The notes below the pieces were generated by a model. It worked only from the letters and a program-made list of their open reading frames with translations, was not told the origin of the DNA and made no database searches. From contig JARDYH010000005.1 of NCBI GenBank assembly GCA_029215795.1, positions 17,578,001 to 17,642,000 of the forward strand: 64,000 nucleotides of DNA. Reading direction: 5' to 3'. Both the position numbers and the translations under genes were made by a program. Shown here piece by piece: positions 47,030-59,000 of the stretch (within the stretch, counting starts at the first letter, position 1; each line of letters starts with the position of its first letter). This DNA comes from Anniella stebbinsi (Eukaryota > Chordata > Lepidosauria > Squamata > Anniellidae).

Positions 47030-50000
47030 TGTGTGTGTATATGTTGTGTTCCCTTCTAGTAGATGCTTTGGATCCTGAGAAATTGATTCAATGTCCATAT
47101 GATAAAAATCACCTAATCAGGGCATGTAGGTTTCCCTACCATCTTGTCAAGTGCCGTAAGGTATGAAAAAGTTACGTTTAATTATAGATGCTTATGTTGA
47201 ATGTATATCACTTATGTCTTGCTGGCTGTTACCTAAACAATAAGGTTATTTCTTGGGATGCATCAGTGCTATTACTCTTCCTAGTTTTGGGGAAATGAGT
47301 TTTAGAAACTCTTAATCCACCCCTTCTTTGTTACATGGCTTGATATAGCAATGTGCTGATAACATCACCCCACCCCATATGCACATCACCCATCTTGTCT
47401 GATGTCCATTCTTCCATATATCTCCACAAGTTCAAAATGAGTAGGGAAATATTTGGGCCACTATAGGTAGTGCAAAGCTATTAAAAAAAAGAATTGCAAA
47501 AAACTTTTGATTAGACCTGGTGGAAACATAGATATTTCTCAGCCATATAGGCATCACAGTCTGTTGAATTTGATGGCCTTGTAGGCTCCTTCCAACTCTT
47601 ACTATTCTATTGTTCTATGATTCTAATATGCATTTTTACTCTGTTTGTTAGATTTCCCATTTTAGAAGGACAAGTCTTTTCTCTTGAAAAGGATTAGCTA
47701 GGAATTTCTTGTTAACATGAATGTCAGTAAAGCTATCTTATCCTTGAAAGAGTGTTTCTAGATTGTGGCAAGAAACTACAGTGCCTATGTTATTTGGGGC
47801 ACCTCTGTCTTACATGGTGCACTAATTAATTATGTACTTGACAATGCTGCAAACATGAAAAGCTATCTTTTTCCTTGTTATTAACAACTGCAGTTTGTTA
47901 CTTACAACTGCAGTTTTAATATACATTTGTCTACATTTTTGCAGTCCGGGATAAATGTGTATAGGAGCTCTTTCTACAGTATTTTTGAATTTGAATCGAG
48001 CATTTTAAAATAAAATATCTGGACCACGACTTGCATTCAAGGTGATAAGGAATAAGTGTGAATTTAGTAGCTCTATAATACATTTCCCTATCTTTCTAGA
48101 ACCATCCTGATATTGTGCAGCAGCTGGTCACATGCCCATTTAATGCCCGTCATCAGGTCCCCAAAACAGAGATCAGCCAGCACATATCAAGCTGTGATGA
48201 CAAAAGATGCATTGAGCAGGACATTGGTAAGAAATTCATTGTGTGAATTGACTGTAACTGCCCCTTACCTTTCCTGTTAACATTTCAAGAAAGGTTGTTG
48301 AATGATTTCTCCTTTGACTTCTAAGTGTCCTTTCAGAATCTATTATATGTGCTATAGACTCTCTAGCGCTCCCCTTGTCATGATTTGGAGTGGCATAGGT
48401 AGAATAACTTTTTTTTTTCTTGGTGAGCTTGCAAGCTCTTTCAGCACCTGGTTTCATAAGCCAGTGACTTTTATAGTTAAATGCGGTACCATAAATTACG
48501 CACACAACGATAAAATCTGCTTGGTGGTGGGTTATTGCCAGCAGAGAAGGGCAACAGTAATAAAGACTTGGGTCACTCACATCTCCTGCCTAGTTCTGGA
48601 ATGAAGCAGGCAAAGTCAAAGATCTATATATTACTTGTCCTTTTGTGAAGTGTCAGTCCAATTCTTAGCCATCAGACGTGAACAACATAAACTCCGAACA
48701 GGGAACTGAACATTAGCTTCATACCTTGGGGTGACTCTCCAGCTGTGAGATGCTTCAGTTGAAGGGCTATTGCAAGAAGAAAGCACCCTCTTGTTTGCCC
48801 AATTTGCCTCTCTTGATTAAAATAAATCACAGTGTCACTACTTCGGTCACATTAGAATACTTTGCTTATCCACAGACTGACTAGACGTTTCAGGTCTCTT
48901 CTCCAGATGCTTGGCTGTACCAAGATGGGCAAGTACAGCATGGATAGCTTTGGACATGAACCTAATCTCATTTGAAGGAAACCTGTTGACTTTGGGAGAT
49001 ACTGTTGGCCTCATAGAATCAGTATAGACATAATACTGGCCTCCAGTTAGCTGTGTCTAACAAACTGGAAGCCAGCTTTGGACAGAAACCCACCCATCCA
49101 CTTTAACTGTGTTCACGTGGTATGTTGGCACCAACATTATCTATGGTTAGGGTTAACCAGTATTCCCCTTGACTCAGGATTTGAAACCCTCTGCAGAGTG
49201 GTTTTAGATCTTGTTTAACTTTAACCACAGCTGCCCAGATTAGGACCATTTATAGAAGAACGCTGCAAAACATCTAGTTATTGCCATCAAAGGCTTTTCC
49301 AGGTGAAGTGTCACAATTGACAAAATCGGAATTAGTTTAGGAGAATACACATCTTTCAAGTAGATTATAGCTGTTCTTGTGAAAATGCTCTAAACCAGCA
49401 AGCATCTTTTCACCTAGAGAAAGAGGGGGAATCTTCTGATCTTCTAGATGTTATTGGACTGTAATTCCTATCAACCCTAGCCAGCATAGCCAGTGGTGAA
49501 GGATGATTGTTGGACTGCAACTCCCGTCACTTTGTTTGGTCTGGAAGGCCACAATCTTGTTCAGCCCTGATCTAGGCTAGAATATTTTGTATTAATACAA
49601 CATAGAGCTGAATGTGCATCCTAGTCTTCATAGGATTTTGATCTGGTTTTTCAAATGTAGGAAATGGTTGGTGATACATGTGAGATAATATTTTTTACTG
49701 GGTTGACTCCTAACAGCCCACACAACTATTCTTTGGGTGTTGATGCACAGAGCAAAAATAGAACTCTTGACCTGGTTAGGCTGATGCCTACTTAGCCTAA
49801 TCCGTTTTTTTCCCAGAGCAAAGTATAGAAATCTGGAACAAGCAGTGGCATGTAGGTTACAGTCAACACTCAATGAAACCATTATCTCCAGAAGGCCTTT
49901 CTAAGTCGAAAACAGAGAGCTAAAAACATTACTTTCGGTTATATATCCAGAAAGTAGAGCATTTCTACATCAGTTACTATTTCACGTCAGTTAAAGCCAT

Positions 50001-53000
50001 TTTTATTGGTTGATAAGATGCTTATGTTAGCCTTATGTGTGATAACTTAGGATGCATCGTGTCTGTTTTGGAAGTTGCCCTTAGGATCAAGTTGTATAGA
50101 CTTATTGGGGAAACTGCTGCAGATGACGTTCAGCTGTAGCTGTCCTAAAAAGTGCAAAATGTTGTTCATTCCAGGTCATTAAAGACTTAGGCAGCTGAAC
50201 AGAACGTTTTGGAATTAGCTCAATTTTCTATCAAGCCTAAAAGCAAAATGACCTATGCTGGTCCATGCTCGGTGCTTTTTCTTATAACAAATCTTCTTTG
50301 TTCTAGCAAGTCAGGTGGATAATCGCAGAAGAGAAGTCAATGTTGTAAGTTCATGGCAGTCTCCCCCATGCGATGAAGACTGGGACAAAGGTGAGACCTG
50401 GTGGATACTTTAATGGAATAGTTGCAAGACCAAGAGCCTTCCCCTCTTGAAACTATAATATACAGTATGAAGGTTTATTCCTACCTAACCCTTGCTCTTT
50501 TCTCCTCTAGCCTTTTTTACCACCTGTGTTGTGTAGAGAATGAAACATTTTACAACTCAAGGATATAAATTATCATATTCTTCAATTAAAGTCCTGTTTT
50601 GCTCCCTTTTACTACTAACACTTGATCAGTTTTATTCTCCTTAGTAAAATGTGGAGTTTATTTTCTTTCCATGTTTCTCATTTGTGTAAGCAGCATCTTC
50701 AACTTCGTTTTATTTGTGCCTTTGCAGATCTAGCAGACCAATCAAGCTCCATCTTCATTTGGGGCACAAGCCGCTGTAGGATAAACAGGTAGAGTTACAT
50801 TACCTAAGCTGCAGTTCAGATGGCATTTCACTGCCTGCTCCTGCTTTGTTGTGAGCAGGGAAGTAATTCTCAAACTTTGTATGGAGGGGAGATGCTATAA
50901 ATAATAAGCCACGTGAGCTTATGTTCAGGAAGGATACGTCTACCTCAGACTTTTGTGCAGCTCCAGCATGGGGAGGAGGAGGACTTTGGCATATGTAGCA
51001 TTGTTTGGGTGTTGAGAACGGCAGCACGCTGTACAACCTGGCATCACTTGCAATCTTCTTGCTCTGTACAACATGATTTCCTCCATCCTCTCTGGAGGCA
51101 AGACTTAAAAAAGAAATCTTCTGCTTTCCTAGAAATATATCTGTCGTCCCTCCTCAGTAGGTGAGCAGGCAGGCTGCTAGCTTTGCTAAACTCAAAGGTT
51201 GTGGTTTTTTTTCACTGTAGCTTCTCTGTTTTTTTTTTCCTCTTCATTCCTCTCACCAGCCAATTAAATTAGCTAACTGGGTTAGCTAGACACTGTGCCC
51301 AGCCACAAACAGCACAGTTGTGCATCAGGAGCCGTGGCTGAGCTTCTGGGCTCTCCTCAGTGGGTGAAGGATAGTTTCCTCATCACAGAAGGAAGCCCCA
51401 CTGAGAACACTCGATTAGGACACCAGAAGGCATAGTTGTCATTCCTATCAACAACTACTCAAGTGGATATCTCTTTCAAGGTGCTCCAGACACGGCAGCA
51501 AAGATTCGAGAGGGAGGGTTAACCTCACCCCCAAGGAGTTGGGATCGGGTCATTTCTATTCACCCAATCTCCTTGCTTTCTGAATACCTGACTTGAATCA
51601 GGCATGTGATGGCAAAGGAAATAAGGGGAACCAGAACTCATATTTGCTTCCAGAAATGGATGAAAGGAGTCACCTGTGTCAGGATGCCCTTCTTTTGAGT
51701 AGAAAGGCACTCCAGTGTTTCTACATGCCATCCAGCTACAAGAATCAGTGATACGCTGGTATTATGCAATGTAAATGCCATCTGTGGAGACATCTGGAGC
51801 CAATTGCTCTGTTGACTCTTAATGAAGCATGCCTTTCCGTTGATGGCATGCTGCAGTCTGGATTGCATGAGTTAAATAGTTTGTGCTCAGGTGTTAATGT
51901 TTTGTAACAGAAGACTGAAACACTACACCTTATGGCCCCATCAATACTTGGTCATCAGGAACAGCAGTCGACAATTCTACCCACCTTGGCAAATCTTTCA
52001 TCAACCTCTAGTGAGCATGATGATTCCCGGTCCTCCTTCCAGTCTTGGAGCTGGCAAGCAGGGATTATTCGCCTCCCCCTTTGAGCTCCAAGTTTGAGCA
52101 GAAGGCTGGGGCTTGTGCTGAGACACCTCGAACGCTTTGGGAGTACAGCAGCAGAAAAACTGTTCACCTTCCTCTCCAGAGCTGGAGCAGGGGATGAGGA
52201 CGGTCTCTGCAGTTGCATTGGATTTCCAAAGTTGATCCTGACTCCAGCTTCAAGTGGGAAATAGGGGCGGGACTTTGTTCTGCCATAGATTGCAGGTACA
52301 GCCTAGAACCAAACTTGGAGCTGGGGTGGAAGATTTTCTCTGAGACGATCCTGCTCCTTGTGGAGCAGTCAGGATGACTACACATTTTAGTTGGCTACCA
52401 TATCCAGCCAAAATTTGTACAGAGCCCTGGGAAGGACACTGTGCTATCTCCTAGCCATTTTATTTAGTGGGATGCTCATCTGTGGTTTGAGTTCTTATGT
52501 GAGCAGCTACTCCAGTGTCTAGGGCTGCCTCTACAAGAGAGGTTTAAAGCTCTTTCAAGGCGCATAAAAAAATTTACCTCTACAAGAACGGAGCGCAAAT
52601 CGGGCGTAGACGCGCGCTATCCCTCCGATTATGCGCATTATCAAATGCGCGTTAAATAGCGAGGTTTTTGTTGCGGCGGTATGTGAAGCGCGTTATGCCT
52701 ATGTGAACAGTTTTTCGGTAAAGCGCATTTTTGGAGAGGTGGGCGGGTAGAGGGCTGGGTTTTGCGATGACGTCCGAGATGGGCGGGGAGAGGGAAGGGG
52801 TTTGCGAAGAAGCCCTCCGGTTATGCGCAGCTCTATAGAAGTGCGGGTGTTTTCGCGCGCATATGCATATAAGCGTGTGAGCGGAGCTCTGGCGACCGTT
52901 GACCACTCATGTCGTGCTTCTTCGCAAATACCTTCCTTCTCCCCGCTCATGTTGTGCTTCTTCGCATACCCCTTCCCTCTCCCTGCTCATCTCGAGCTGC

Positions 53001-56000
53001 ATCGCGAACCACTTCCCTGTTCCCACTCATTTCGTTGCCAGGCAACCCGAAATTTCCAGGAGGGGTGGAGTGCACAAAAGGCAGGAACCACAAAGGTAGA
53101 ATTCCAGGTACGTTCCTGTAGGCGGAGTGAAGGAAGGGGGGGCTGCTAAAGGGGTTGGGCTTCAGGAAAAACGCGAAGTAAAAATCTGCGGCTCCGCTTG
53201 TTTGCTCCTCCGAAGCTCCACATGTGAACAAGGATAACGCGTGTCCCAGAAGACAGATAATGCGCTTCGCTGCCTATCGTGCAGAGGTATTAGGTGTAAA
53301 TGCGCTTCAGCGATTATGTGCATAATCGCCTAACCAGGCGCAAAAGCGAATCCTTGTAGAGGGAACCTAATAGTGGCATTTCTACCCAGTTTTGGGCAGA
53401 CAGCCCCAAGTCCCTGTGGACTGTGGCAAGCAGCCCCTGCATATATTCCTCCCTAGTATTGCTTCAGTTGCAGTGTTGAAAGACAAATGCTTATCTTTTT
53501 TTAAGACCCAAGGTGGGTTTAATCTGTCATTGACCCATCACAAATAACTTCTTTAACAACTGGGAATCCGTAGGCTATTAGTGTTCAGATTTGGAAATAA
53601 TCTTGCCACCTGCAAAGTATAATCACAATTTAAGGATGGGAAATTAGGTGTAATGTCTGGTCATTACCTCAGATTCAACTTGTAAGTGGAGTGCTTCCAA
53701 CATATTACCTGTGGACAGGCAGTAAGTAGCTTTTATCTGTGTCCCATTTAAGCCCATAATGAAGATTCAACTTGAACATGTTTAAAGACTAATTAGCAAA
53801 CATCACCTTTACTGTTCTAAACTGTGTAGATGTCCAGAGCTTTACTTTAGCCTTTTGTTCATTGCCCTTTTTGATTAACCCATTGAAACATTACCCATTG
53901 AGACATTAGAGAGTTGTTGCAGTTTAATGACTGAGCACCACCTATGAAGTGGAAGCTCCCAGTTGAGAGTTTACTCACTGAATGACCTTAGGTAAGCCCC
54001 CCTCTCTCTCTGCCTCCATCTCTGTTCCCCATCTGTAAAATGTGGATAAAAATGTCCTCCTTAGCAGGATCCCCATAAGGATTACTCAGTCAGTGTGTGT
54101 ATAGCATTAGGATGACAATATTTAAATGCTAAATATTATTGTAGTGGATGACATTGGCAATTCGGATTTTTTTAAAAAAAATCTTTAGAGGACTTGGTTT
54201 GGTTTTCTTCTTAATAAGTTACATTTCTAAGATTTTTTTTGCCCCTGTAAAAATCAAGGGCACATATGAAATAAAAGGAACAAGCACATTGATGTTTTTC
54301 CTTTTGCCCCCCCAGTTCTGAATCAAACACAACAACGGGTTATAAGAACCACCTAGCTTCAGGTCTGCGAGCTCCCAGGTCCTTGCCATATGAACTACCA
54401 TGGAAGAACAGTAAGTAATGTTGGTGTTTTTCACTTTGTGCTGGGCGTCCAGTGGCAAATGGTTACCACTGGCAACTGTGTTTATAGAGCCATCTCCTGC
54501 CTTGTCTGCTGCAAGCTTCTCTTCCCTGTCTTCCTGTTGTCATGCCGCTTACCTCCATCTAGAACTCCACTGCTAAAATCTGTTACCCCTCTCATTTATT
54601 TATTTTATTGTTTTGTATACTGCCCCATAGCCGTAGCTCTCTGGGCAGTTTACATAAGATTAAAACATTTAAAAACAATGTACAAAAATTAAAACCGCAA
54701 AACATACACTATACACAAATACATTTGAAACCGTTATGGTAACTTAAAAAGCTATAAGCCTAAAAAACAAAAGCTATAAGCCTAAAAAACAGAAAACAGA
54801 CCTAGGCTCATCAGATATTGCTAAATGTCTGAGAGAAGAGGAAAGTCTTGACCTCGCACTGAAAAAAATAACAATGTTGGCGCCAGGCGGGCCTCATTGG
54901 GGAGACACGTCATCACTTGACCTAAACAACACCCCTCCTTAAATTTCTACTCTGGCTTCTTGACCATTCCCATGTCCAGTGTAAAATCTTCACCTTCAAA
55001 GTCCCCCATGACTTGACCCCCTAGGTAATTGTATGTAACTGAATTTTCCCTCTCCCCTGTATTTTCCCTCCCCTTTCCCTCTAATGTCTTCCCCTTTGTT
55101 ACAGTCTAAATGGTAAGTTCCTAGGAGCAGAAACTAGTTTATTAGCTTATGTTACTATATAATGCACTGTGCCCACTGCTGCCATATAAATATAAATGGA
55201 AGAAATGGAAGGCGAATTTCATTTTGCTCTAGTCTTACTGGACAAGAGAGGGCACTGTTTGCCTCTCCCTTCCCACAAGCAGCTGCCTTGAAATATACAA
55301 GTTGGGGAGCGCTTTTGAAAAAAGCCTGTCTGGGAGCATAAATAGTATCTGGCATTTAAGTGAGCCCAAAACAGTTGTGGGCTTTTCAGTATTAACTTCT
55401 GTTAAATTTGGTGGAAGCTCCATGGTGAACAGCTGCATTAGGCTTGGTTTTAAAAGTCCTTAGATCTCATACGCTGTAAAAATCAGGAATGTGTACGTAT
55501 GGAGTTATTATTGTCTCTTCTGGGCTTGGGGATAGGGGGAAATGACTGAACTCGACATTCTTTTCTTTCCCGTTCTATCTGGGAGGTGACAAAATGCTCT
55601 TTTCATCTCCTAAGGTTATAAATAGATAGGGAGGAGTGTGAAGGTCTTTCTGTTCTTTTGGTTCTGGGCTTCAGCTTCTTGTTATAGAATGCATGGGAGT
55701 TACCTTTTTAATGCAAGCCTAATCAGTATGGACACTGCCTCCTGCATGAACAGCTGCCATAACTTAAGTTGGTGGTAATGTGCTATGGCTTTTGCAGTGA
55801 CTAGTGAACTTTCCCCAGCCGTTCCCCACCCCATACTGAAAGCAGAGAAGTTACTCTATATAAACAAAAGAAAAGCAGGAAACTGTTTGCCTCATGTGTG
55901 TTTGTCCTTAAGGATTCCTTATCTGTGACTATGCTTTAGTTATCCCTTACATCCTTTAACAATCCTGTAACAACTCATAATTGATATAAAAGTGGGCAGT

Positions 56001-59000
56001 TTAGCATGTGCTCCAACGGGATTCTGCCCATTAGTGACTTGTGAATAGTAATCCAGAGAGTGGTGCTTCTTTTGGATTGATGGATTGACCACCCACCTGG
56101 AACTCTGCAGTATTGTGTGTGTGGTATAAGTAATCCCTGTTGAGGTAGTCTATAATGATTGGGAGAAGCAAGCAGTGCTTTATCTTGAATTGGTTGATTC
56201 TGGTTCTAAAAACTAACTTGGGCTTCTATGCAAATACCTTCTTGGACCAAAACTATGCCCATCTCTCAATGAAGGAACTTTGAGCTGCTTACTAGTGTGG
56301 GTAGGGATGTCATTCCTGGCCACGGGGAGTAGGAGGTCTTACTTTTAAAAAGGGGACATGGGGAACTATTGCAAAACATTGGTTTTCTTCACTCCCAAAC
56401 ATTCTATGGCAAGTACTTGAATGTATGATTACTGAAGTGATGGATATGAAATTGTCTTGATCTTTCTAAATTATACAAAATTAACTACTTGGATAAACCC
56501 TGCAATAGGTTGGAAGTGCTAATGATTGTCTTAAATCTGTCATCTTAGAGGTGACCTGCTGGTCAAGCAGTTGGTCGTGTTTCTTTCATCTGCTATTTTA
56601 GCATATGTCTTTGTGAGAATGCAGTTCTCTTCTTGAAACATGCAGTTCTGGACCTCGAGTAAAATGAGCTCCATTGCTAGGGGCCAGAGCGTCCAGCTAC
56701 CCAGGAGAATCAGCAGCAATCTATATCGTATTGCAGGCTATAGTGTGATGGCACTGAATGTTCACAAACATTCCAACTGCACAAGGAGCAAAACTGAAAG
56801 GATGCTCAACAACCTTCTTTGAGAAGCTGGATTTAGAGAGAGCATGGGCAACTGACTGGGTCCAGGAGTTTGGTGGACTTCCACATGCCTGGACTCTGCT
56901 CACTGAGCCATGGGACAGACATGTCCATTAAGCCCCGCACGGTCCAGAAGCGTCCTTCTGCCATCCGCACCTCCCTGCGAGCTGGCATTTTTTGTGGATG
57001 ATCGGGGCACTGACCTTTTCATATATTTATAAGTGTAATGTCCGCAATTTTGTGGAAATGGTCCTTTTACGGCTGCAATTTTGTGCAGTATAAATATATG
57101 AAAAAGTTAGAGCCCTGATCTTCTGTAAAAATGTTGGCTCGCATCTAGGACGGGCAGTGGTGGGCAGGGAAGAGCCATGGTTTGTCAGATGCCTGGTAAA
57201 ACCAGACAGAGGTAGGTCCATCTATCCCTAGCTGGATTGCAGTTTAGTTGGAAAACATCCCACAGACTCTAAGAATGGGTAGCTTTGTGGGGCAGATTGC
57301 AGATTGTGAAGAGATCCCAGAATGTAAAGAAGCTTAAGCGGCAATGTATTCAGAGGCAAGGTAGCCGAAAGGGAGAGGCAGATTAGGCAAGTAACTGAGA
57401 AACAGGTACCTGCGGGGAAAGGAATCTGAGGCAATTTAACATTTGGACTTGGTCTAACCTGCCAATTGGTTGCAATCATTGCCTCTGTTTAGTTCTGACA
57501 TGGATGGCAGGCCAGCTGCACACACTTGTTTTCATACACGGCCTCTGCATAGAGTAAAAATGCATTCTTGATCTGCTGCTGGCAGTAGTCTTATTTACAG
57601 GTTGTTGCTCATGTAAATCTCTGCTGCCAGCAAGTGCTATGTAGGCCAAAGATCTACATAGGCCCTGACTGCCACCCTCTGGTCTGCCAAATCAGAAGAT
57701 TCTGTCTATTCCTCCCAGGCAAGGAGGAGGATTATTTTTTGACTAAGTGTTCTCTTTGCTTGCTGGGAATAAGCCTGATTTGGCTTGGAGCATTTAATTC
57801 CACGTGACTATGGGAAGAGATCCTGGGTTTCAGCCCCCAGAACCCTTCATAGCAGGCTGGGAAAAGAACTCTGCCTGAGACTCCGAAAACTGCTGCCAAA
57901 GCAAGTCCTTGGGAGTCCTCCAATATTGCTTCTGCATGTGGAGGTCTGATGCTGAAGGGGAGGGAAAGCAGCTTTCTAGCTAGAATCATTTTCATGTTTT
58001 CCCTCAAATTTCTGATCCTTTGATTTGATAAATAGAGGTAACTACTGGGAAGCTTTCAGGTTGCTCACAACATGGGTATTAAAAATGCCTCTAAATGTAT
58101 AAGCACATTTATTTTAGCCCAAGGGTACTTACAAATGATTCAGGGAGTTAGTTATTCCTGCTCTACTTAGCTGAGCTTCTACTTAAAGCTAGAAGCCTGA
58201 AAGAGCCTGAAAGAGACAGCTGCCACACTTGCCCTGCCATGGCAGCACAATGCATCCTAAAGACAGCTGTTTTTATTTGAAAGAGGGCTGTGCGCTGCCA
58301 TTCGATCAGTCGGGAGATGGAGGTCCTTGTTCACCCTTCTTTCCCTTCTAACCTGTCAGAGGTGTTATTAACAACGGAGCCTGGAAATAATGTGTTTCAG
58401 GCCAGTGGCTCATTATGAGTCTGCTTCACAGCTGCAGGGATACATTCCAATGTGGCTCCACTTAGAGCATCATGGTTGGTGAAGTCGTGTGACAATAGCC
58501 TAGAGTTTCTCTCCGTTCTGCTTTCTAGAATGAAAGCAACCCGTTTCTCAATAGTGACAACCTGGGAAGAAGTGGCAACAGCCACGAACAAGCATTTGGG
58601 GAATAGGAACGTGCATTTCTACCTTAAGGAGCAGTCCGTTGACAAGCTTCTCTAGAGAGAGGTGCTAAGCCAAAATAGCTATTTATGTGAATGTAGCCTG
58701 GTTATACAGTGTTAGTTTATTAAGTAGTTTCTTGTAGATTAGAATGAGTGTTCTGGAACACTAAGAGGCACTTTGGCAAAAGTAATAGATCCTTTTCTCA
58801 CATGTAAAGTATATGCACGCACGCTCAAAGAAACGGGACCTTGGAGAGGGAAGGAAGTTGAGCTTCGCATAAATAAGTAATATTTTTCTTCTGGAGGTGA
58901 CAAGGGGCTCTTAACCCTGTAGAATATGCAAAATTCTATATGGTCTGCTACAGGGCCTACTTGTCAAGATCCTCAAAACCTCCACCCACTTATCGCCAGC

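Noticed and set aside
52652..53231. Overlapping 84-115-codon frames as genes
   Set aside because: They fall in the GCGCAT-rich DNA transposon and its internal direct repeats.
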